Below, in pieces: positions 16,131 through 23,684 of a stretch of 64,000 nt of DNA. Under the pieces are notes generated by a model. That model was not told where the DNA came from. It saw nothing but the letters and a program-made list of their open reading frames with translations, and searched no databases. The stretch spans positions 1-64,000 of the forward strand of contig NZ_OBDY01000021.1 of assembly GCF_900215205.1 (NCBI RefSeq), given 5' to 3'. The translations under genes were made by a program, and so were the position numbers. Position 1 is the first letter of the stretch. Each line of letters starts with the position of its first letter. The DNA is from Paractinoplanes atraurantiacus (GTDB lineage Bacteria > Actinomycetota > Actinomycetes > Mycobacteriales > Micromonosporaceae).

Positions 16131-16161
16131 GCAACTGTCTCGCAGCGGAAGAGGGAATTGC

Positions 16162-16986
16162 TCACACTTTGCGGTACTTGGCCTGCGCGATGCAGTAGAC
16201 GCCGAAAGCGGCGATCCCGACCGCGATCAGGGCCAGCAGCCAGACGCCCCACGAGTTGCCGGCCAGCGTCTTGAGCGCGGCGTCGAGGCCGCGGGCCTTC
16301 TCCGGGTCGTAGGTGACGGCGGCGACGACGAACAGGACACCGGCGATCGCGTAGGCGACGCCCTTGGCCGCGTACCCGGCCATGCCCAGGCGGATGATCG
16401 GCTGGCGCGTGCCGTGCGTCATCTCCTGGGTGTTGAGGTGCTTGACGAACTTGCGCTTCAGGCCGTAGATCGCCATGCCGACGCCGACACCGAGGACCAC
16501 GAGACCGGCCAGCCCGATCAGCCATCGGCCGCCGGTGCTGTCCATCAAGGTGGACGACTTGCTCTGCGAGTTGTCGCCCATCGAGGCGTTCGAGCCCTGG
16601 AGGATCTTGACCGCGAGGAAGGCGAGGTAGCCGTACAGGACGGCGCGGACGCCGGAGAGGACGCGCTCGGCGATGGCCGTGCGGTTCTGCTCGCCGCTCT
16701 CGCCGATGATCGCCTCGAACGCCTGCCAGATCGCCATCGCGGCCATGCCGATCGCGATGACGACCAGGAGCGTCTTGCCGAGGCCGTTGCCGGCCAGCGT
16801 CTGCAGGGCGCCCGACTGGTCGCTCTCCTGGGAGGAGCCCTGGAAGGCCACCTGGAGAGCGATCCAGGCGAAGATGAGGTGGATGATGCCGTAGCCGATG
16901 AAGCCGCCCCGGGCCAGATACTCCAGCGGCTTACTGTCGGCGGCCCGAGAGGCTGCGTACTTGGCGTCAGAGGCGGTGCTTGTCAT
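16162..16986 (-). CDS. DUF1206 integral membrane protein
   Basis: About 274 residues made of three repeats of a two-helix unit, typical of DUF1206: ARGGFIGYGIIHLIFAWIAL, then an SGVRAVLYGYLAFLAVKIL unit, then RLGMAGYAAKGVAYAIAGVLF. Each repeat is followed by a loop containing SGALQTLAGN- or DAALKTLAGN-like sequence and another helix. Six transmembrane helices are predicted. ATG 16986 is preferred; ATG 17001 would add five residues. Function unknown, frequently in envelope gene neighbourhoods. Confidence 0.9.
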   Translation of the reverse strand: MTSTASDAKYAASRAADSKPLEYLARGGFIGYGIIHLIFAWIALQVAFQGSSQESDQSGALQTLAGNGLGKTLLVVIAIGMAAMAIWQAFEAIIGESGEQNRTAIAERVLSGVRAVLYGYLAFLAVKILQGSNASMGDNSQSKSSTLMDSTGGRWLIGLAGLVVLGVGVGMAIYGLKRKFVKHLNTQEMTHGTRQPIIRLGMAGYAAKGVAYAIAGVLFVVAAVTYDPEKARGLDAALKTLAGNSWGVWLLALIAVGIAAFGVYCIAQAKYRKV

Positions 16987-17025
16987 GCTTCCGAATGTCA
17001 CCAGAACGCAAGATCTCCAAACCGA

Positions 17026-17352
17026 TCAGGCCTTTGACACCTGAAGTCCGATTGTCTCGGCGGTGACGCTGTCGAGCTGCACCTGCAGGCCGGCGACCTC
17101 GACGGCCTGCTGGCCCTTGGTCAGACTGATCTGCTCGCCGGCCACCTCGAGGGTGACCGTGTTGGCGTCGGCGCTGATGAATTTCGCCTCGACACCGAGG
17201 AAGCTCGCGCTGGCGCTCGTCTCCCGCTGGATCGTCACGGTGCACTGGTCGAGTCCGCAGTCGACGTTGTCGCTGCTGCAACCGGTGAGCAACGCGAGGC
17301 CGAGGGCGGCTGAGGTGAGTGCGGCGGCGATTCGCCGGGTGGGTTTCAACAC
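17026..17352 (-). CDS. Small lipoprotein
   Basis: About 108 residues. The signal peptide ends in lipobox LLTGC (Cys near residue 26), so the protein is lipid-anchored outside the membrane. Two further Cys (VDCGLDQC) could form a disulfide. The mature domain is small, beta-rich and uncharacterised (VTLEVAGEQISL repeated as VEVAGLQVQLDSV). The start is either GTG 17352 or TTG 17349; no ribosome-binding site clearly decides. It ends 40 nt upstream of the DUF1206 start on the same strand. Confidence 0.75.
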   Translation of the reverse strand: MLKPTRRIAAALTSAALGLALLTGCSSDNVDCGLDQCTVTIQRETSASASFLGVEAKFISADANTVTLEVAGEQISLTKGQQAVEVAGLQVQLDSVTAETIGLQVSKA

Positions 17353-17394
17353 CCTTGCAAGGGTACGGGGCCCCCGCGACCCTACATTTGGGCA

Positions 17395-17685
17395 ATGAGC
17401 GACATCGCTGTACGGGACAACCCCTCCCACCGCCGCTTCGAGCTCACGGTCGACGGCGAGTGGGGCGGCAAGGCCGACTACCGGATGCGCGACGGCGTGG
17501 CGATCATCGTGCACAGCGAGATCGACCCGGCTCTGCGCGGTCGCGGCCTCGGCAATGAGCTGGCCGCCCGTACCCTCGACGAATTCCGCGCCCGCGGCGT
17601 GCAGGTCGTACCCTCCTGCCCGTTCTTCGCCCAGTTCGTCGCCGAGCACCCCGAGTACGAGGACCTGGTCGCCGACTACCGCTAG
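17395..17685 (+). CDS. GNAT-type N-acetyltransferase (YidJ/NATD1-like)
   Basis: 96 residues, the short form of the GNAT fold. The acetyl-CoA pyrophosphate loop is seen as PALRGRGLGNELAA, and VVPSCPFFAQFVAEHPEY is the characteristic C-terminal signature of this group. The N-terminal strand pair (RFELTVDGEWGGKADYRM) matches. Substrate unknown. It lies 11 nt upstream of the inositol-phosphatase-like gene and is probably co-transcribed with it. Confidence 0.93.
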   Translation: MSDIAVRDNPSHRRFELTVDGEWGGKADYRMRDGVAIIVHSEIDPALRGRGLGNELAARTLDEFRARGVQVVPSCPFFAQFVAEHPEYEDLVADYR

Positions 17686-17696
17686 TCTGGCCCCCG

Positions 17697-18479
17697 ATGA
17701 ACCGGGATCTTGCCGCGGCGCGTGACCTCGCCGCCACCGTCGCCGTCCAGGCCGGCCGCTTGCAGCTCGAGCGGCACGACACCCTGCGGGTCGGCGCGCC
17801 CAAGGCGCACGCCAACGACGTCGTCTCCGACGTCGACATCGCCAGCGAGCGCCTCATCGTCGACGCGATCACCGCGGCCTGGCCGGACGACGCGGTGCAG
17901 GCCGAGGAGGGCCACGGCCGGCCCGGCACGAGCGGCTGGATGTGGGTGGTCGACCCGCTCGACGGCACCCGCAACTACATCAGCCGCACCGGCCCGTGGT
18001 CGGTCTGCGTGGCCCTCTACGAGGGTGATCAGCCCCGGGTCGCGGTCGTGCACGAGCCGGTCGCGGACGAGACGTTCAGCGCGGTCGACGGCGGCGGCGC
18101 GTTCCTCAACGGTGTTTCGTTGCAGGTGACCGGAGGCCCGTCGCTCGACAAGGCGCTGGTCGGCATCAGCTTCCAGCCCAACCCGGCCACCAAGGACCGC
18201 GCCGGCAAGGTCATCCGCGATCTGCTGCCGGTCTCCGGCGACATCCGCCGCCTGCCGGCCGCCCTCAACCTGGCCTATCAGGCCGCCGGGCGCCTCGACG
18301 GCGGCCTGTGCCTCGACACGAACCTGTGGGACATCGCGGCCGGCGCCCTGATCGCCCGCGAGGCCGGCGTCATCCTGGGCGGCCACGGCGACGACTTCAC
18401 CCCCGAGCTGACCATCGGCGCCGCTGTCGACCTGTGGCCCGAGCTGTCCGCACTGGTCCGGGCGGTACTAGTCTCATAG
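17697..18479 (+). CDS. Inositol monophosphatase / histidinol-phosphatase family enzyme
   Basis: 260 residues of the Mg-dependent FIG superfamily. Visible motifs are DVVSDVDIASE (first acidic cluster), AEEGHG (metal-ligand Glu), VVDPLDGTRNYI (the D-P-L-D-G-T signature) and LCLDTNLWDIAAGALI (last Asp ligand). It dephosphorylates inositol-1-phosphate, histidinol phosphate or a related sugar phosphate; sequence alone does not separate these. It sits between GNAT and flavoenzyme genes in the same direction. Confidence 0.92.
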   Translation: MNRDLAAARDLAATVAVQAGRLQLERHDTLRVGAPKAHANDVVSDVDIASERLIVDAITAAWPDDAVQAEEGHGRPGTSGWMWVVDPLDGTRNYISRTGPWSVCVALYEGDQPRVAVVHEPVADETFSAVDGGGAFLNGVSLQVTGGPSLDKALVGISFQPNPATKDRAGKVIRDLLPVSGDIRRLPAALNLAYQAAGRLDGGLCLDTNLWDIAAGALIAREAGVILGGHGDDFTPELTIGAAVDLWPELSALVRAVLVS

Positions 18480-18502
18480 GTCCCGCGCCTGAGGAGACAC
18501 CG

Positions 18503-19741
18503 GTGGTACAACGTCAGTTCCCCAAACCCGCCGAGATCTTCGAGCTCATGCAGTTCAAGAAGCCGCGGCTCGGGCGCGCCGGGCGCCTCGAGGCCGCGCT
18601 GACGATCGAAGACCTCCGCCTGATCGCCAAGCGCCGCACCCCGCGCGCCGCCTTCGACTACACCGACGGCGCCGCCGAGGGTGAGCTGTCCCTGGCCCGG
18701 GCCCGCCAGGCGTTCAAAGACATCGAGTTCCACCCGAACGTCCTGCGCGACGTGGCGAACGTCGACACCTCGACCACGGTCTTCGGCGGCCCGTCGGCCC
18801 TGCCGTTCGGCATCGCCCCCACCGGTTTCACCCGCCTCATGCAGACCGAGGGCGAGACGGCCGGCGCGTCCGCGGCCGGCGCCGCGGGCATCCCCTTCAC
18901 CCTCTCCACGCTCGGCACCACGAGCATCGAGACGGTCAAGGAGGCCAACCCGACCGGCCGCAACTGGTTCCAGCTCTACGTCATGAACAAGCGCGAGATC
19001 TCGTACGCCTTGACCGAGCGCGCCGCCAAGGCGGGCTTCGACACCCTGTTCTTCACGGTCGACACCCCCGTGGCCGGCGCCCGCCTGCGCGACAAGCGCA
19101 ACGGCTTCTCCATCCCGCCCCAGCTGGGCGTGAAGACGATCGCCAACGCGATCCCCCGCCCCTGGTGGTGGTACGACTTCCTGACCACGCCGAAACTCGA
19201 GTTCGCCTCCCTGTCGGCCACGGGAGGAACGGTCGGCGAGCTGCTGGACGCGGCGATGGACCCGACGATCAGCTACGAGGACCTGCGCGTCATCCGCGAG
19301 ATGTGGCCGCACAAGCTGGCGGTCAAGGGCGTGCAGACGGTCGAGGACGCCCGCAAGCTGGCCGACTTCGGCGTCGACGGCATCGTCCTGTCCAACCACG
19401 GCGGCCGCCAGCTCGACCGCGCCCCCATCCCGTTCCACCTGCTCCCGTCGGTGGTCCGCGAGGTCGGCAACGACGTCGAGGTCAGCGTCGACACCGGCAT
19501 CATGAACGGCGCCGACATCGTGGCCGCCATCGCCCTGGGCGCCAAGTTCACCTTCATCGGCCGCGCCTATCTCTACGGCCTGATGGCCGGCGGCCGGGCC
19601 GGCGTCGACCGCACCATCCAGATCCTCACCGACCAGATCATCCGCACGATGAAACTGCTGGGCGCCCACTCGTTGGAGGAGCTGAACGCCGCCCACGTCA
19701 CCCAGCTGACCCGCCTGGTGCCGCGCGCTCTCCCCCACTGA
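18503..19741 (+). CDS. lldD: FMN-dependent alpha-hydroxy-acid dehydrogenase (L-lactate dehydrogenase-like)
   Basis: 412 residues, TIM-barrel flavoenzyme. AFDYTDGAAEGE is the N-terminal FMN/substrate region, LAPTGFTR-like (IAPTGFTRLM) and TLSTLGTTSIE bind FMN, VDTPVAGARLRDKRNGF carries the substrate Arg, KGVQTVEDA contains the flavin Lys, and SNHGGRQLDRA carries the catalytic His and Arg. It oxidises L-lactate or a related 2-hydroxy acid to the 2-oxo acid. The GTG 18503 start has GAGGAG upstream. A strong hairpin follows the stop. Confidence 0.9.
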   Translation: MVQRQFPKPAEIFELMQFKKPRLGRAGRLEAALTIEDLRLIAKRRTPRAAFDYTDGAAEGELSLARARQAFKDIEFHPNVLRDVANVDTSTTVFGGPSALPFGIAPTGFTRLMQTEGETAGASAAGAAGIPFTLSTLGTTSIETVKEANPTGRNWFQLYVMNKREISYALTERAAKAGFDTLFFTVDTPVAGARLRDKRNGFSIPPQLGVKTIANAIPRPWWWYDFLTTPKLEFASLSATGGTVGELLDAAMDPTISYEDLRVIREMWPHKLAVKGVQTVEDARKLADFGVDGIVLSNHGGRQLDRAPIPFHLLPSVVREVGNDVEVSVDTGIMNGADIVAAIALGAKFTFIGRAYLYGLMAGGRAGVDRTIQILTDQIIRTMKLLGAHSLEELNAAHVTQLTRLVPRALPH

Positions 19742-19802
19742 GACGCCCCGGCCACGGCACCGCCTGGCCGCGCCGCCCGCCGGACACGTCACCCAGCTGA
19801 CC
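19694..19802 (+). repeat. 18-bp exact direct repeat at the lldD 3' end
   Basis: CACGTCACCCAGCTGACC occurs inside the last codons of the flavoenzyme gene (19694-19711) and again 91 bp downstream in the intergenic region (19785-19802), where it forms the upper part of the terminator stem-loop. Flanking similarity (CCGCCTGG) suggests a decayed local duplication. Confidence 0.6.
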
Positions 19803-19810
19803 TGTCCGGC
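19779..19810. terminator. Bidirectional terminator between convergent genes
   Basis: GCCGGACA/TGTCCGGC extends through one C-C mismatch into GTCA/TGAC with a 6-nt loop (CCCAGC), giving a 13-position stem. It lies between the convergent lldD-like and DUF4190-like genes. Confidence 0.65.
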
Positions 19811-19834
19811 CCGGCCCCGCTTTTCCGCCCTGCT

Positions 19835-20272
19835 TCACGCGGCGCCGGCGACGCCCAGCGCACCGGCGAGGAAGACCCAGAAGAAGATGAGGGCGGCGGG
19901 GGCCAGGCAGACATAGCCGAGCACCAGCCCGGCGATGGCCATCCCCCGCCCTTCCTTGCGGACCCGCTTCATCTCGTGGAGCGCGGCGTGCCCGAGCACC
20001 ACGGCGAGGACGCACGGAACCGCGAAGGTACACCATCCACCGAGGATCCCCACGATGCCCAGGACCATCGAGGCCACGGCGTAGCCCGAGGTGGGCGCCG
20101 GATTACCGATCACGACCACCGGCCCCATCGCCGGGTAAACGACCTGTGGTTGATAGGTGCCCGTGATCCCTGGCGTTCCGGGAGGCGGGTAGGGGCTGAT
20201 CGGGGCGGCGTCGGGCGGGACGGGCGGGTGGCCGTCGCCCTGGTAGGGCGGCGGTGAGGGATCGTACGACAT
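19835..20272 (-). CDS. DUF4190-type membrane protein with proline-rich N-terminus
   Basis: 145 residues. The first 50 are Pro/Gly/Tyr-rich and disordered (PPYQGDGHPPVPP). They are followed by two transmembrane helices (SGYAVASMVLGIVGILGGW and GMAIAGLVLGYVCLAPAAL) separated by GHAALHEMKRVRKEGR, the DUF4190 signature. GGAGA lies just before ATG 20272, which is preferred to an in-frame ATG at 20392. Function unknown; probably a scaffold-like membrane protein. Divergent from the LacI regulator. Confidence 0.85.
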   Translation of the reverse strand: MSYDPSPPPYQGDGHPPVPPDAAPISPYPPPGTPGITGTYQPQVVYPAMGPVVVIGNPAPTSGYAVASMVLGIVGILGGWCTFAVPCVLAVVLGHAALHEMKRVRKEGRGMAIAGLVLGYVCLAPAALIFFWVFLAGALGVAGAA

Positions 20273-20406
20273 GGGTCTCCGTTTGTTGATCTTTGTAGCC
20301 GCCTCATTCCAGCCGACCTCGCGCACCGGCGCAGTCGTCCATTCGTCCAAGATCATCTTTGGTGGACCTGGTGTTTCATCGGTGTGGATCAATTAACATC
20401 GGTGAA

Positions 20407-21414
20407 ATGGGCCGCCCGACGATTTACGACGTGGCTCGCGAGGCCGGGGTGGCGCCGTCCACGGTGTCCCGCGCCTACGCGCGGCCCGGGCGCGTCAACG
20501 CCGACACCGCCGAGCGGGTGTTCGAGGCGGCGGACCGGCTCGGCTACCGGGTGCGCCCGGCCAAGCGCAGCAGCGCCGTCGAGGAGGCGCCGCGGAAGGC
20601 GATCGCGCTGGTCATCGCCGACGTCACCAACCCGTTCTACGGCGACATCATCAAGGGGGCCTACGAGGCCGCCCGCGACGCCGGATATCAACTGATCCTG
20701 TCGCACACCAACGAATCGCCGCGGGTCGAGCGCCAGACCATCGAGCAGGAACTCGAGCAGGTGGACGGCGTGGTGATCGCCAGCTCCCGGATGACCGACT
20801 CGGCCCTGCGCATGGTGGCCCGACGCAAGCCGGTGGTGCTCCTCAACCGCATCATTCCCGAGGCCAACTGCGTCCTCAACGACGCCGAGCGCGGCATCAA
20901 ACGAGCGGTGGAACATCTGGCCGAGCTGGGCCACGAGCGGATCACGTACGTGGCCGGCCCCGAGACCAGCTGGTCCGACGGCGTCCGCTGGCGCGCCCTG
21001 CGACAGGCCGCGGCCGAGCTGCATCTGGACGCCCGGCGCGTGGGCCCGTACGGCCCGACGGTCCTGGCGGGTCTGAGCGCGGCCCTGCGCGTGGCCGAGC
21101 TGGAGGCGACGGCGGTCCAGGCCTACAACGACCAGCTGGCCATCGGCGTCCTCAAGGGCCTGCGCCAGCTCGGCATCGGCGTCCCCGAGCAGGTCAGCGT
21201 CGTCGGCTTCGACAACATCATCTTCGACGAGCTGGTCGAGCCCCAACTGACGACGATCGCCTCCCCGCTGTACCGCATGGGCTTCACCGGCATGAGCAAC
21301 TGCATAGCCATAACCCAGGGCGCCCGCCCCAGCGGCCAGCCCTTGGTCCTGCCCGTCCGCCTCGTCGTCCGCCGCTCCACCGCCCGGGCCCGCACAGCCC
21401 GCCGGAGGCGCTGA
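20407..21414 (+). CDS. LacI family transcriptional regulator
   Basis: 335 residues. The LacI helix-turn-helix (TIYDVAREAGVAPSTVSRAY) and hinge helix (NADTAERVFEAADRLGYR) occupy the first 50 residues; the periplasmic-binding-like ligand domain (ALVIADVTNPFYGDIIKG; SVVGFDNIIF) follows. It represses carbohydrate genes until a sugar ligand binds. No sugar genes are directly adjacent. The sugar-uptake operon starting at 23685 is the nearest candidate target, about 2.3 kb downstream (inference only). Confidence 0.93.
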   Translation: MGRPTIYDVAREAGVAPSTVSRAYARPGRVNADTAERVFEAADRLGYRVRPAKRSSAVEEAPRKAIALVIADVTNPFYGDIIKGAYEAARDAGYQLILSHTNESPRVERQTIEQELEQVDGVVIASSRMTDSALRMVARRKPVVLLNRIIPEANCVLNDAERGIKRAVEHLAELGHERITYVAGPETSWSDGVRWRALRQAAAELHLDARRVGPYGPTVLAGLSAALRVAELEATAVQAYNDQLAIGVLKGLRQLGIGVPEQVSVVGFDNIIFDELVEPQLTTIASPLYRMGFTGMSNCIAITQGARPSGQPLVLPVRLVVRRSTARARTARRRR

Positions 21415-21461
21415 CCTCACCCCTTCACCAGGACCGCGAAGAAGTCGGCCATCGTGGAGGG

Positions 21462-22208
21462 TCAGCCGACCGTGACGTTGGCGGTGATGGTCTTCCGGTT
21501 GTCGCCGGGGTGGATGGCGCCGTCGTACATCAGGCGGATCACTGCCTTGTCCAACGCCGAGTACTGGGACGGGGCGCTCGAGTACTCGCTGTAGAAGATG
21601 CTGCTCGGGTGCTTGTCCGACTCCTCGGTCAGGCCCATGGACTCGGTCAGCTCGCCCCGGATCAGGCGGCAGCGCTCGGCCGCGGTGGTCTCGTCGGCGC
21701 GGATCAGGATGGTGGCCTTGTCGATCTGGTGGTCCTGGTCCCAGTCGGTGCTGAAGTAGGCGATGTCGTCGGCCGCGTAGCCGTAGCCGGAGTCCAGGGA
21801 GCGGAACTTGCTGAGCGGCGCGACGTAGATCTCGATGTCGCCGGGGCCGTCGGCCAGGCGCAGGTCGGTGGTCTTCGTCAAGGCGTTGAAGTCGGTGATC
21901 GTCTTGGTCAGGCAGGTCGTGGCGGCGCTGGTGAAGCCGTGCGGGCGGACGGTGACCACCTCGTCGGTCCACTTGTTGACGACCGAGTCGGCCTTCGCTT
22001 CCAAGCCGACGGTGAAGAAGTAGTCGAGGGCGGCCTTGCTGACCTTCGGCTTGACCGGTTTCGGGGACGGCGCCGGCTTGGTGGTCGGGGGCGCAGGCGA
22101 AACGGTCGGCGACTGGGCCGGCGCGGCCGTGCTGCCGTGGGCGGGCGCGTGGCAGGCCGTCAGCGAGCCGAGGGCGGCGATCAGGAGCAGCGGCAGGGTG
22201 GGGCGCAT
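21462..22208 (-). CDS. DUF2927-like lipoprotein
   Basis: 248 residues. The signal peptide has lipobox SLTAC (Cys 19), followed by a Pro/Ala/Thr-rich linker (about 20-55) and a globular domain. The segment IRGELTESMGLTEESDKHPSSIFY and an earlier DIEIYVAP strand fit DUF2927, a family that looks distantly metalloprotease-like. Here the expected HExxH is not present (ELTES), so no activity is claimed. Surface-exposed; role unknown. Confidence 0.75.
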   Translation of the reverse strand: MRPTLPLLLIAALGSLTACHAPAHGSTAAPAQSPTVSPAPPTTKPAPSPKPVKPKVSKAALDYFFTVGLEAKADSVVNKWTDEVVTVRPHGFTSAATTCLTKTITDFNALTKTTDLRLADGPGDIEIYVAPLSKFRSLDSGYGYAADDIAYFSTDWDQDHQIDKATILIRADETTAAERCRLIRGELTESMGLTEESDKHPSSIFYSEYSSAPSQYSALDKAVIRLMYDGAIHPGDNRKTITANVTVG

Positions 22209-22274
22209 GGTGACTCTTCTCGGTACCGGGGCCAGGGGCGGCGCCGAGATCGTACGCGTGCGGTGATCAACGTG

Positions 22275-22865
22275 TCAGCCCTCGAGGTGCACCGCGACGA
22301 CGCCCGCGACCGTGCGGGTCAGCGCGGTCACGACGGCCCGCTCGGTGTCGTCGCCGAAGGGGCCGGTGACGGTGGCGGCACCGGCCTTCACGGTCGCGGT
22401 CCAGCGCGGGGCGTACTCGTCGAGGCGGTGCTGGACCTCGGCGGCCAGGGCCTCGTCCGTACGGACCATCGCCCGCAGGATGTCCCGGCGGCTCACGATG
22501 CCCACCACCGCGCCGTCGTCGAGGACGGGGATGCTGCGGACGTCACCGGCCAGCATGGCCTCGGCGATGTCGGCCAGGTCGGCGCCGGGCCACGTGGTGA
22601 TCGGGGCCGGGGTCATGGCCTCGGCGACGGAGGCCGGACGGTCGAGGGCGGGCGACGGCGGGGCCAGCATGTGCGCTGTCCGGTCGACCGGCACGCGGTG
22701 GCGCAGCAGGTCGCCCTCGCTGACCATGCCGACCAGGTCGCCGGCCTCGGTGACGACCGGGAGGGCGGTCACGCCGTGCGAGGTGAGCAGGGCTACCGCT
22801 TCCTCGACGGGCGCGGCCGGCGCGACGGTGAGAACGGGGCTGGTCATCACGTCCTTGGCTCTCAT
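22275..22865 (-). CDS. CBS-pair protein with C-terminal BON domain
   Basis: 196 residues: two CBS motifs (MRAKDVMTSPVLTV ... LVGMVSEGDLLRHR; VAEAMTPAPIT ... VVGIVSRRDILRAM), then a BON domain (about 140-196; VQHRLDEYAPRWTATVKAG). CBS pairs bind adenosyl ligands. The related Hrp1 of mycobacteria is induced under hypoxia by DosR. The same design seems to apply here, because a perfect GGGAC-N4-GTCCC palindrome lies 30 bp before the start. Divergent from the DoxX gene. Confidence 0.9.
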   Translation of the reverse strand: MRAKDVMTSPVLTVAPAAPVEEAVALLTSHGVTALPVVTEAGDLVGMVSEGDLLRHRVPVDRTAHMLAPPSPALDRPASVAEAMTPAPITTWPGADLADIAEAMLAGDVRSIPVLDDGAVVGIVSRRDILRAMVRTDEALAAEVQHRLDEYAPRWTATVKAGAATVTGPFGDDTERAVVTALTRTVAGVVAVHLEG

Positions 22866-22894
22866 GAGTCCATCTTGGCGCATCGGGCGGCGCG

Positions 22895-22920
22895 CGGCCC
22901 GGGACCAAAGTCCCGGGCCG
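22895..22920. promoter_or_regulatory. DevR/DosR-like palindrome between CBS-BON and DoxX genes
   Basis: CGGCCCGGGAC and its exact complement GTCCCGGGCCG flank CAAA, an 11-bp perfect inverted repeat. The core GGGAC-N4-GTCCC matches the dormancy-regulator box known from mycobacteria (GGGACT-TWAGTCCC type). It sits 30 bp from the CBS-BON start and 75 bp from the DoxX-like start, so one site could activate both under low oxygen or nitrosative stress. Confidence 0.65.
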
Positions 22921-22994
22921 GTCGGGAGATTCGGCCCGGGTGAAATCACAGGCCAGGGAGGAGTCTCAGTGGTGCAAGCGATTGAGGAGGAACG

Positions 22995-23561
22995 ATGAAC
23001 GCCACCGCTGAGAGCCGCGTCAACCACCTCGAGACCGTCGAGGCGCCGGGCGCCATGCTCACCAAGACCGCCGCCCGTGCCCTCGCCGTCCTGCGCATCT
23101 CGACCGGCCTGGTCTTCCTGTGGGCCTTCCTGGACAAGACCTTCGGGTTCGGATTCGCCACCCCGGCCGAGCGGGCCTGGGTCAACGGTGGCTCGCCGGC
23201 CAAGGGCTTCCTGTCGAACGTCGAAGTCGGGCCGCTGCAGGGCTTCTTCCGCGACATCGCGGGGGCAACCTGGGCCGACTGGGCGTTCATGCTCGGGCTG
23301 CTCGGCATCGGGCTCGCGCTGGTCCTCGGCATCGGCATGCGGATCGCCGCCGGCGCCACGATCGTCATGATGGCCCTCATGTGGGCGGCGGAGTGGCCTC
23401 TGGCCCGCAACGCCGGATCGAGCAACCCGCTCGTCGACTACCACGTGATCTACGCGATCGGCACGGTCGTCCTGGCCCTGACCTACGCGGGGCACACCTG
23501 GGGTTTCGGCCGCTGGTGGGCGCAGCTTCCCCTGGTCCAGAAGAACCGCTGGCTCATCTGA
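22995..23561 (+). CDS. DoxX-family membrane protein
   Basis: 188 residues with four transmembrane helices typical of DoxX/quinone-interacting proteins: ALAVLRISTGLVFLWAFLDK, WAFMLGLLGIGLALVLGIG, MRIAAGATIVMMALMWAAEWP and VIYAIGTVVLALTYAG. GAGGAGGAA precedes the ATG. DoxX relatives take part in thiosulfate:quinone oxidoreduction or redox stress complexes; no DoxD partner is present. Divergent from the CBS-BON gene and probably co-controlled by the palindrome at 22895. Confidence 0.85.
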   Translation: MNATAESRVNHLETVEAPGAMLTKTAARALAVLRISTGLVFLWAFLDKTFGFGFATPAERAWVNGGSPAKGFLSNVEVGPLQGFFRDIAGATWADWAFMLGLLGIGLALVLGIGMRIAAGATIVMMALMWAAEWPLARNAGSSNPLVDYHVIYAIGTVVLALTYAGHTWGFGRWWAQLPLVQKNRWLI

Positions 23562-23684
23562 CCGACGGGACGCTCGACTGAGCAACAACTGGCAACTCTT
23601 TGCCGCCGCCGCACGCTCGACGAAACCATCGCGTAACAGTGATGCGGGTCACCACCCCGCACCGGCAGCGCGGAGGAGATCGAG

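Noticed and set aside
21410..21466. Terminator between LacI and DUF2927 genes from GCTGACC/GGTCAGC
   Set aside because: The arms are only 7 bp and 43 nt apart, and one overlaps a stop codon; too weak to call.
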